Below are positions 27,201 through 37,700 of a DNA stretch of 47,588 nt, piece after piece. The notes below the pieces were generated by a model, which saw nothing but the letters and a program-made list of their open reading frames with translations, did no database searches and was not told the DNA's origin. Where the stretch lies: the IMG/VR virus record IMGVR_UViG_3300042695_000769, positions 1-47,588 of that record, one strand, 5' to 3'. The translations under genes were made by a program, and so were the position numbers. Each line of letters begins with the position of its first letter. Position 1 is the first letter of the stretch. This DNA comes from a virus.

Positions 27201-28747
27201 TTAATATTGTCATAGATGAGGAAGATTTAGTTAGTTATGTAAAAGAAGGAACTATACCTAAAGATTTTTATAGTTCAATTACCCAAAAGAAAATACCTTA
27301 TACATCTGATTTGTATAATCAAGCAGTTGCTATATTTAAATTAGATACAAAAATAGCTAATGATGAGGATATTACAGATGATGATATAAACCCAATCACT
27401 GCACAACAAACTACTGCTGAGCCTACACAAACTACTCCTACACAACCAGAAGGTGCCGTAGGTGAAGAAGATATACAGGAAGAACCTATCCCTACAGAAA
27501 CAACACCTACAATGGATCCTGCTTTAGAGAAAGAACTTAGAGCAGCTTATGATCAATATGTAGCAGATCCTAATGTAGATGAGCCTTTAGCTTTTGAAGA
27601 CTTTATAATAGGTAATCCAAGAGCTATTAGAATTAAAACTTCTTTTGAGAAAAAGAACAAGCCTGAGGAACCACCAACAGGAGGAGCAGCTCCAGTAGTT
27701 GAGCCTACAACTACTGAAGAAACAAAACCTGCAGAAACATCTGATATAGAAACTAGGAAAGCTGACATAGAAAAAAGAAGACAAGAAGAACTTAATAAAA
27801 AATCTACACAGGGTACATTAAAAAATAGTCCTTTAGATGACATTATTTATTATGAAAGAAAAGTTAAAGAAGCTCAAGAAAGACTTGATAAAATAACAAA
27901 AGAAGAGGGTGAGTTTGTTCCTGGCAGTGATAGAGAATTAGAATCATTTAAAGGAATGTTAAATAAGGCTAGAAAAAAAGTTGAAGATATTAATGCAAAA
28001 TATGATGTAGAACTAGCTGCTTTAGAAAGTAAACCTGCAGAAACAGTACCTACACAATCTAAAGAGGATGAGATAAAAGCTCTTAAATTAGAAAGAATGT
28101 CTCTTATGAGTGATGAGTCAGGAGCTTCTACTGAAAGATTAGCTGCTATTAATACTAGACTTGAAGAGCTAGGAGAACCGGCATTACAGGTTTCAGAGGT
28201 TAGAACTGCTAAAGAATTGGTGGGTGTGGATAAAGCTAAAGAAGCAATTTCTAAATATGAAATAAGAGATTTAAGAGATGTTGATAGTATTCTAGATAGT
28301 ATGATAACTAATGATGAAATTACCGGGTTAGATGCTGATAGAATATTGAATGAGTGGAAAGAAAATGCTATAAAAAACTTCAATAAAAACAGTGTAAAAC
28401 CAGGAGATATTGTTATCTTTGTAGGAGGGGGTACTGGTATTGTAGTTAGGGTTAACCAAAAATCTGTAACTATTAAAACTGATAAAGACCAGCCGGCTAA
28501 ACCTATGGAATTCAAAGACTTGCAAAATTCTGTTAAAGATATTAAACACGGTAAAGAAAAAATAGAAGCTGTTGAAGCTGAAGTGGTTACTCCAGAACAA
28601 ACAAGTACATTAAATGAATCCCGTGATGTTTTAAAAGATGTCTTAAAAGACAAAGATAAAATGGCTCAAGCTGTTGAAGAAGGTAAGAAACTTTCTGAAA
28701 CAGATGCCCTAAACAACATATTAGATAACCTAGGATGTGATATATAA
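24227..28747 (+). CDS. Large virion/cargo protein with hydrophobic segment and C-terminal SH3-like fold
   Basis: This 1506-residue protein contains a glycine- and alanine-rich hydrophobic stretch at about 205-265 (FAYTIGTIGEIF, AIAAGSVLLSG) that could contact a membrane. A second such stretch lies near 555-565 (FLSGFLMGGLMH). The middle is helical and highly charged. A P/T-rich linker lies at about 1055-1105. Near 1385-1430 the sequence KPGDIVIFVGGGTGIVVRV then VTIKTDKDQP looks like an SH3-like or KOW-like barrel. The gene starts 4 bases after the previous stop and ends 9 bases before the RNA polymerase gene. A role in ejection or in assisting the polymerase is possible; neither is shown by the sequence. 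Confidence 0.5.
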   Translation: MAEQLLDNTGVSNAADQTVAPQDSGSNIMDLNSLYSPSPSISNDITLETHPALSQFNLTPDSGLGNNIKVTNQYNDTPKLSYLDQLKWDGEHPYADLNKYVNPYKAAAPYKFDAEKTNLDRYMAYGQSTFNRIGFNPTANNEERFNQETNIFNDLARAAVPFTNLVVSGAMNSARSWSDVIHGDIFNTDDKSASEFKKAMDIGMSSRGGVGGFLSNLGLNFAYTIGTIGEIFAEEAAIAAGSVLLSGETAGLSLLEGASLMARRGIQGAQQAMKFKQIGDMYKGGKSFLQSLRNINEAEKLYSEARAGAAEFTRAAGEFINPFTRTTEFASNLKKGEAGLTNMAKISSGFGSFYRDIRDINFSLAEGKLEGGSAKQETIDNLSQEYFEKNGSYPAGDDLKKILDTADKVGYATTLANLPTIYYSNKITLDGMFNFKGIGGVIADAENAASGIITNRAAGFTEDAFSAAEKSATKRMFSNLTSPKYYLGTGLGYFKRNFAEGIQESLQDVISNTAKDYYTSIYNDKSMGGLNLMMSSLGNGFSGQFSAQGAETFLSGFLMGGLMHKSQNLLFKTLPNLYQSTFNKEQYKEYQETRKQSIEDTVTSLNALRKAALDPTNQTIFSDPAKFFDPKLESLVNQINAGSTVNAAIQQNDDNNYHNAKDFQLFDHIHTVLRTGTYDMFMESLNDLKQLSSKDLAQAMNVQDENKAVEKLTDVINSANSIEKKYNLIQSTYVNPFKPKNFKKGTPDYNKEAIAFRSFENAKRDLLLATHSFDRSLERMVGILDDLSQNKPLSKSSATDISVLFETRKIDAEISMLNKEIKTLDDKDPESKKLKKQKEDKLNYLKKYQEKLESYQTAHANHLYEMSKPGTQLALFGSDDSKLVKAAEELKETYKDYLKHVAEQSGDFVFDNKVDESFKKMLDYYTLHADSRNLANIVNTLMNPTNLVRHARKINDVLTDIYNKKDEVIVNNVDAMIRMMELNQIINQLATLNIVIDEEDLVSYVKEGTIPKDFYSSITQKKIPYTSDLYNQAVAIFKLDTKIANDEDITDDDINPITAQQTTAEPTQTTPTQPEGAVGEEDIQEEPIPTETTPTMDPALEKELRAAYDQYVADPNVDEPLAFEDFIIGNPRAIRIKTSFEKKNKPEEPPTGGAAPVVEPTTTEETKPAETSDIETRKADIEKRRQEELNKKSTQGTLKNSPLDDIIYYERKVKEAQERLDKITKEEGEFVPGSDRELESFKGMLNKARKKVEDINAKYDVELAALESKPAETVPTQSKEDEIKALKLERMSLMSDESGASTERLAAINTRLEELGEPALQVSEVRTAKELVGVDKAKEAISKYEIRDLRDVDSILDSMITNDEITGLDADRILNEWKENAIKNFNKNSVKPGDIVIFVGGGTGIVVRVNQKSVTIKTDKDQPAKPMEFKDLQNSVKDIKHGKEKIEAVEAEVVTPEQTSTLNESRDVLKDVLKDKDKMAQAVEEGKKLSETDALNNILDNLGCDI

Positions 28748-28756
28748 AAAATTATT

Positions 28757-31700
28757 ATGGCTTGTAAACTTTCAGAAAAACAAATTATTGCATTAGCAAA
28801 ATATGTAACTTCAGCATTAGAGAATGCAAAACCTGAAACATTAAATCCTAATTTTACAATGGATTTAATGAAAAACTTGTATGATAGCATTGTTGCTAAA
28901 ACAGGTGATGCCGTTAATGCATTAGATTATATTCAACACATCCCTACATCTATATTAGCAGTTTCTGGTGCAAACCCAGAATATTTTACTAAACTTGTTG
29001 GAGCAGGAGTAGATATTAACAAATTAACATTAACCATGAAAGAGTTTGAAGATGTGGATAATGTTAAAAAAGCTATGACAGGTAATGTTAAGTTAGAAGA
29101 AATTAAGAATGAAATAGTTAATAATGAACTTCCAAATTCTGGGGTTATACCTACAGATAGATATAATGAGATTGAAGCAGCAGATGCTACTTTAAAAAAA
29201 GAAGGTAAGTTTAAAGCTAAACCTGAAACGGGGTTTGCTACTTTTATGCAAGAAGCTAAAGACTATGATGGTGTAAAAAAGGAAGATAATATTCCTGATA
29301 ATGACCCATTAAAAGTATTGCACTTCCGTGTAGTTAGAATGTTAAACACTATGTTAAGTGAGAAAAACTTAGCAACAGCAGATAACTTAAAGCTTAATAA
29401 TGTTAAAGGTATTTATTATAAACTGGTAGATTTTAATGAAATACCTGAGGATAACATGTATCTTGAGCATAAAAAGTATTATGAAAATAAATCTAGAGGT
29501 GACAAAGGTGTTGCTTTAATTTTATCAGATAAAAATGGTAATACTTTATACTTTGATAATGAAGGTAATATAAGCAGCAAAGAAGATGGTGGTAAGATGA
29601 TATATACATCTATGAGAAAGCCATTTGTTAATGATATATACAATGTTCAAAAACCAGCAGAGATTGCAAACAGAACAGGTAGAGATTTAGCAGAAGTTGA
29701 AAAACAGAGAAGTTATGAAATACAAATTTTAAATAAAGCTAGGGAGTATGCTAAAAATCCTAACAATGCATCTAACCCTTTATTGTTTTCAATAACACAA
29801 GGATCTAATGGTTATATATTAGAAGATTATAGAAAACAAGTTCAGCTTTCTAATTTGTCATTTCCAACTGGTTTTGCTCCATTTATATCTACAGAAAATG
29901 TAGGTATGATGATTAAAGGTGGAGTTTATTTCCAACCTGATCCAGGTAAAAACTATCCGGTACTTTTACGTAGACCTAAATTTGAGAATATAAAAGGTTT
30001 AACAGAAGGTATGATTACTGTCTTATATGACAACAAACTTTTTAATTCTGAAAAGATTGCTATAATAAAACAGTTTGTTTTTTCAAACAGCACTGCTATA
30101 TATGAAGAGAATGGTAAGTTATTTGTAAAACAAAAAGGTGAAGCTTTTGAAATTGATAATTCTACAAAGGATGAAACCTCTAAAAAAATAGCTGCTAACT
30201 TAAACGGCCAAATAGTTAACATTAATGGTGACTTATTAAACCGTACCATATCTATACCTGTTATAGAAAACGGTAAACTTTCTTTATCTGAGTCTTCATA
30301 CAATAAGTTCTTAGCTGAAAACTTCTATACATTCTTACAACCTAATGCTGATAAGAGTATTGTTTCTCTTAATGCATATAATATCATTAAGCCTACAGAA
30401 ACTGTTTTAAATACATTATTAAAACAAGAAACTCAACCTCAATTAAAAGGGAAAGAAGTAAAACCTGGTATATATGTAAATCAAGAAGGTCTTACAAAAG
30501 AAGAGCAACTTGAATTATTTAATTATTTAAAACCATTTTTAGAAGAACAAGCAGCTAAAACTAATAAAGGAAAATCTGCAAGTAAAATGATTGGTCTTGG
30601 TTTAAGATGGGATTATAAATCTAATAATCCTGAAAAACAAGCAATCAACATTCCAGATGTTATAAATTCAGGAAATAAAAACAAATATGGATATTACACC
30701 GCATCTATTAATGGTCAACCTTTAGGAGAAATTACACCAAGATTTAGAGAATTAATGAAAAAAGCTACAGGTGTAGATATGACACATTATGATGGAGCTA
30801 TTATAAATCTTTATGATAATGAATCATTTATAAGTTCTCATAATGATGTGGATGAAAGTAAATCTGCTATTAAATATCCTGTAATAGGAGTTAATCTTGG
30901 AGGAACAGGTAATTTTTCAATTGAATCAAGAGATGGTAGCCCTCAACAATTAAGTCTTAAAGCAGGTGCAGGATATGTATTTGGTATTAATGGTATTAAT
31001 AGGGAAGTGTTTCATAGAACATTTCCAGGTAAACAAGATAGCTTCTTACCAGAGTTAACTACTAAATTAGATGGTAAAACTTATGAGCCAGGTTCTTATA
31101 GAGTAAGTATAACTATGAGAAGAGTTATGCCTTTAGAAAAAGGTATGTCTGAATCACCAATTGTTCAATCTGCTCAACAAACTGCTGCTCCAGTTACATT
31201 AGAGAATGCTGTAGATACAAGTAAACCTGTAAGTAAAGATGATATATTCAAAGCTTTAAATGCTCTTAAGAGAAATACTCTTAATAGAAGTAACAATTTA
31301 ATTAATAATGATGTTACAGAAGCTCAGATTGCAGCTGCTAAAGAATGGTATGATAACTCTCCTTTAGCTAAATTTGCACCTTATGAGGTGATGTTTAACA
31401 TTGTAAACTCTGATGCATGGGCTGATTTTACAGCAGCAGGTATTAGATTGTATGCAGGATCTACATATGCAGATTTGTACCATGAAGGCTGGCATGCTTT
31501 CTCTCAATTATTTTTAACTGTAGATCAGAAGAAAGAATTATATAATGAGGTACGTAACACTCAACCTAGTTTAAAAAATGCTACTGACTTACAAGTTGAA
31601 GAGCATTTAGCTGAAGACTTCCGTAAATATGCATTAGCTAAAGGTGAAAACATTAAATCTGGTTCTCCAATTAGAAATACATTATTTCGTAAAATATGGA

Positions 31701-34700
31701 ACTTCTTAAAATCTTTATTTACTGGACAAACAATATCTGATGTTTTAAGTGACTATGATAGTGTACCAGCAGTTAGAGAATTATATGAAAAGCTTTATAT
31801 AGGTAACTTAAATGAATACAGACCTTCTATAAACAATATGATGTTTACAGGTCTTAATTTAGGTATTACAGCAAATGCTAATGATGCAGAACAAGTTTTA
31901 AACTATAATGACTCATTAGTAGTATCTGATAGTATTGACTCTATAATGAGCAATATGTTACAGGATGAACGTAATTTAGGTGGTGTGTCTTTAATTTTTG
32001 AAAATGAGGCTGCTAAAAACTGGTTATATCTTGCCGTTAAGAATGATTTTAAAGAAATTATAAAATCAATCCAAGAGAAGATAAAAGATCAACCTGAAGA
32101 GGCTGTTCAAAAAGAACTTAATGATATTAAAATATTACAAACAGCTGTTGATAATTGGGACAGTGTATTGAAGTTTCATAAAAAGAAAAGTGTTCTTTTA
32201 GACTTTAAACAAAAAGTTTCTGATGAAACTGCTGTTGATATAGATAGTAATAAAGATACAGAAACTCAAAAAACATCTGATTCAGAATTAGAAAAATCTG
32301 AGGCTCAGTTGCAAGAAGAGTATGGTAAAAATGTATTTGAGTCTAAAGGTAATGAGAAATCTACCAGAGAGATAGCAAGTACAGAGACTACATATTTAAT
32401 AGGTAGCTTACATGCATATGATAAAAATGGTAAGAGAATAGCTAACCGTTTTGGTATTGATAAATTAGCAGATCCAAGTAGAACTTGGGGTATAGTTTTG
32501 AATGCTGTAGAAGGTGCTGTAGATGATCAAGACATGTATGCTAAATTGTTAGCTGCATCTAAAATATATCCAGAGTTAAAAGAATTAGCAAACTTATTAG
32601 GAGATCCTTCTGATCAAGTTACTGCAGATTCTGCTGGTAAAGTTAAACTTTGGACTAAGTTCTATAGAGACTTTAGCTTAAGTAGAATTCCTATCTTCAA
32701 CTTAAAAGTAGATGTTAATGTAAACGGAGAAGTTAAGTTTCAAGAAATACAACCTAATTTTAGTGCTGTAAACAAAATGATGCTTGATAACTATGGTGCT
32801 ATTAATAATAACTACACTAACTCTAATAATAAAGATGGTGTACATAAAACAGATGTAGTAAAAGTTTTAAAAGACTTTAAAGAGATAACATCAAGAGAAG
32901 AAGCATATGATTTCTTAAAAGCTATTGGTATAGAACTTACTAATAATCAAGCAGTTAAAGAAAAATTAGGTTATTCATTAGCTGAGGTTAAAGAAATAAG
33001 AGCTGAGTTTGAAAAATTAAAATCTTTAATTGACAAAGGTGCTAAACCACTAGAAGTAATATATAGAAATGTACCTAAATCTGTAATTACAGTATTAAAC
33101 ATTGAAGCTCAGTATTCAGGTAGATTTAATAACAATGCTAGATATAATGTTAATGATGATGTAGTTTATGACATATCATTAAATAATACAATTAGTAAGT
33201 TATTTAAAGAGTTTAATGACTTTAGAAAGAACTATCAAGAGATTATTTCTCAACCGCATATGAGACATTTAGATGTTAGAAACAACCCTAATGCTAAATA
33301 CTCAATCTGGTTACATAGTTTATTTAACTTAGATGAAACAGACCTTACATCTTTTACACAAAGAAAGAATATAGCGGCATATGGTAAAGTTGTAAAAAAC
33401 ACCATAGGTTTAATAAACATAGATGGTGTTAAAGATGAAACTGTAGGTTATGGTATAAAAACAACTAACTTAGATCCGGCATCTAAATTCTTAATGGACA
33501 TGCATATGTTATTAACATCTGGTGTTCAAGAGTTAATGAGACATGGTGATAAGTCATCAGCATATGGTGTTAGACTTGGACAGTTATATACTAAGTTTAA
33601 TGACAGCAAGAAGACTTCTCATTTATTCATAGACCCTAATTACTTTTCTACAGAAGCTGGTCATAATGCTGGAGTTGAACTAATACTTCCTAAAATAGCT
33701 GCAGAATTAGAAAGGATTGCTATATTGAAAGAAGGTAATATGCCAATCATTCCAGGTTTTAATGATAGCCCAACAGCACGTGGTTTTTCATTAACTATGT
33801 TTGATGATATGTTGTCTGTTAAAACTAAAGAAGAATTAGTTGCATTAGCTAACTCAAGTGATTCTTTAAGTGTAATTACTCCAGAGTTAAAGCAAAAAAT
33901 ATCAAATGAGCTTAAATCATATTTCCAAGGTGTTATAAAAGAAAACACTGATCTTTATAATGAATATAAAGTGATGGACAGCAAAGTAAAAAATATGATT
34001 AAGTTGCCAGTTGGTTCTTCTAAAACTACAGAAGAAGTTGCTATTGAAGCATACACATATAATGCTATGATTTACAACATGGAATCTATTGCATTATTAT
34101 ACGGTGATCTTGCTTTATACAATCATGCTAAAGATGAGTTCCATAAAAGAAATAGTTCTATAGGATCTACAGGTAGAGACTTTAGAGCTAGTGATTCTTT
34201 CTATGCATTCATGGCTACTAAAAATAGACTTTATGCTCAAAGTCTTGGAATTACAGATAGTAAATATCAATTTAATGGTATATTAAATACTGCTGTGTTT
34301 CAAGATAGTAATGTAGCAATGCCTTCAGAAATGTTTGAAGAGTATGTAAATGCTTATATTGAGTCTTCTAAATTAAATGGTAGAACTGTAACTAAAGAAC
34401 AAGCTGAAAAAGCTCTTAAACGTTATAAAGAGATAAATGAAGGTGATGGTCAAGGATGGATTACATTTGACTCATATAGATTATTAAAGATAGCAGAAGG
34501 TGACTGGAGTGATTCTCAAGAAGAACTATATAAAAAAATTGTTAATAAAGAAGAGATATCTGAGGCAGACACTCTTGAGTTTTTCCCTCCTTACAAAGTT
34601 CAATACTCTGGACCATTACAATCTAATAAGTTACAAATACAAGCTTTCCACAAGTTTTCTCTTGCTCCATTAATACCTTCAGTTATTAAAGGTACCAACA

Positions 34701-37700
34701 TGGAGATTTTGCATAATAATATGACAAGACAAAATGTGGATTATGGTTTATTTCAATCAGGTTCTAAATTAGCATCTTATACTAAAGATGGTAGTTTTGA
34801 TAAACTTTACACTGGTGAAAACCGTCAAGTGAAGGAATGGGCTAAGGGTGAATCAGAGTATACTAAAAACCCTGTGTTTATACAGTATTTGAAAAATCAG
34901 GTAGATATTGCACCTACATTTAAAGGTAGTAGTATATTCTCAACACAGCTTCGTAAACTTATCATTAATGACATCTTTAAAAATGGAATAGCTGTAAACT
35001 CTAAAATGGGAGATTTAGTAACTAAATTTGAAAGTTTATTAGATAAATTACAAGAGAATAAAACAAAAGACTTGTTAAAAGAAATAGGTTGGAATTCATT
35101 AGCTGATGCAAATGATGTGGCTAAACTTCCTAACTTATTAAAATTTGTTAAAAGAGAACTTACCCGTCAAGATCTAGCTGACAATATAATAGACTTCTTA
35201 GATATTAATCCTGATGGTAGTATTAAATATGACTTAAGTTTATCACTACATGCTGATAAAATTGAAAAGTTACTTAATGCTATTGTAATCAAACGTCTTG
35301 TTAAACAAAAGTTTAATGGAGAAGGTTTAATACAACTTGCTAGCACAGGTTTTGAAAATGCTACAGAAGAACAAAAAAACAAATATGGTGCTAGTGATTT
35401 ACCTACATATCACCCTGGTAAAGATAGTAAAACTACAGCAATGAAAGTTAAAATTGCTTTACAAGGTAACTTTAAAAAGCTTCTTAACCTATCTGATGTT
35501 AAAAAACTTTCTGAAAAAGAAAGCATATCTCCTCTTGAGGCATTAAATAAGTTAATAAAAGATGATGCATGGATGGCTAAAAATAACAAGTTAGTCACTA
35601 TGGTGGGGGTACGTATACCTGTACAAGGGTTAAACTCTATGGAGTTTATGGAAGTGTATGAATTTTTACCGGAAGAAGCTGGTAATGCAATCATTGTACC
35701 TTCTGAACTTGTAACTAAATCAGGTGGTGACTTTGACATTGATAAGCTTACTATATTTATGCCTAATATAAGTGAAAGCACTAAATATAATACTTCTTCT
35801 AAACTTTTATCTAAATTACAAAAAGAAAATCCTGACTTAGATTTCTCTAAAAATAATGTTGATATTCTGATTGATGCAAATAAAAATGGCCAAGAAGTTT
35901 ATGAGTTTAACTTAGATGATCAGAAAGTATTTAATATTCTTAAAAAGAATGCAGAAGAAACTCTACCTTATTATTTAAATAGTGAAAATACTAAAGGTAT
36001 TGAAAATAAAATAATTGAGAACATCCGTGAAATATTAGAACAACCTGAAAGTTTTGCTTCTCTAGTTACACCAAATGATACTAATCTTGTTAATAATGAG
36101 ATAGTTGAAGAATTAGCTAAGTTAAATATACACGGGTATTCTGGTAAAATTGCTGGCCAAAAAGGTATTAGTCCAACCCGTGTTTTAGAACAAAGGTTTA
36201 ACTATGCTAAAATGGAAGAAAATAACATTGGTAAAAAGATGTTAGGTATTGGTGCTGTAGATAATAGCTACTCATCTATATTTAAAAGAATTGGTGCTCA
36301 TATGGGTGATCAATATACTTTTTACAGAGTTGATAAAAAAGGTAATATTACACCACAGGTACGTAACATTCGTATGTTGTTAGAGCACAATACTATGACA
36401 GTTGGTGGTAAAAAAGTTATTTCTCTTTCAGACATTGAAACTAAAACAGGTGTTAAAGTTAGTGATTTGATATCACAACTTATGAATGGATGGGTGGATG
36501 TTGCAAAAGATGCTTGGGTATTTAACATTAATGGAAATAACATAGCAGGCCCTGTATTACTATTTATGCTTGAAGCAGGTGTTGACTATGAAACTGCAGT
36601 GTATTTAACTACTCAACCTTTAGTGGTTGATTATGTAAAAGAAGTGTATAAACAAATGAGTCCGTTTAATACACAGGAGTCACAAGAACCTATTAAAATT
36701 ACAATGGGTTTAGCTAAGTATAAAGCTAAAGTTAATATGCTTAAAAAGTTTGGTTACTTTCTTAAAAAGTTTGGTTACTTTGATAATGGGTTTAATCCAA
36801 AAAGTACAGATCTTTATAAAACAATTTTAGAACTTGCTGGTAATAAACAATTTACATTAGAACAACTTAAAAACTCTGTAGTTACTAAGGATAAAACTAG
36901 TGATGTGGCAAGAGCAGCATTTGCTCATTTCTTAGAGCTTGAGGAAACTGCTAAAACATTAACTAATGCAAAACTTAAAGTTAATGTGGATACAGCTCCT
37001 TCTAAGTCTATAGTTGCAGCTAAGAAAAGATTATTGGATATTGCTGAGCTTTCTGATTATGAAGCTATGCCGTTGGTAAATAAAATATTTACTGATTCTC
37101 CAATCAAGTCTTTCTTAATCCAAGGTTTGCAAATTAAATTGTTTTCACCTTTAATGCCATTAAGATTTAATGATGTTGTAACTGATAACATTATTAAATA
37201 CATAAAAGATGGTAATTTGATTAGAACAAAATTTAATGGTGATATTGATAGATTCTCAGATAGCTATAAGAATGATTTAGTAGCTTACATATTCCAAAAT
37301 GTTATTAAAGGTATTAACTTTAAAAAACTAACTGAATATAAAGGATTGAATATCAAACCTTTAACTGTTAAAAATGTACTACTTAAAGCAGGTGCTTTTG
37401 TAAAAGACGGTAACTTATATCTTGACTTAGATCAATTAAAACATGATTTTGAAACAAATGCTTTTGCTGGCCAAGATGTAGAAGGCAGACCATCTTCTTA
37501 TAAAGAATTGGGCTTGCATACACTTCCTGCTGTTTACTTTAAATCTATAGGTAATAAAGATCAACAGTTTCAAGAATATGTTAAGTTTGTAATTGAAAGA
37601 GAAATCTTAAGATCTATCACTAAAGGTAGTGAAGAAGACCTAGCTAAGAGAGCTTTAGAAAGATCATTTAACTTTTACCATAATTACAAAAGTAAAGATA

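Noticed and set aside
27874-28653. 259-codon minus-strand open frame opposite the 1506-residue gene
   Set aside because: It is a serine- and leucine-rich mirror of a lysine/glutamate-rich coding region, with no known domain and no promoter or neighbours on that strand.
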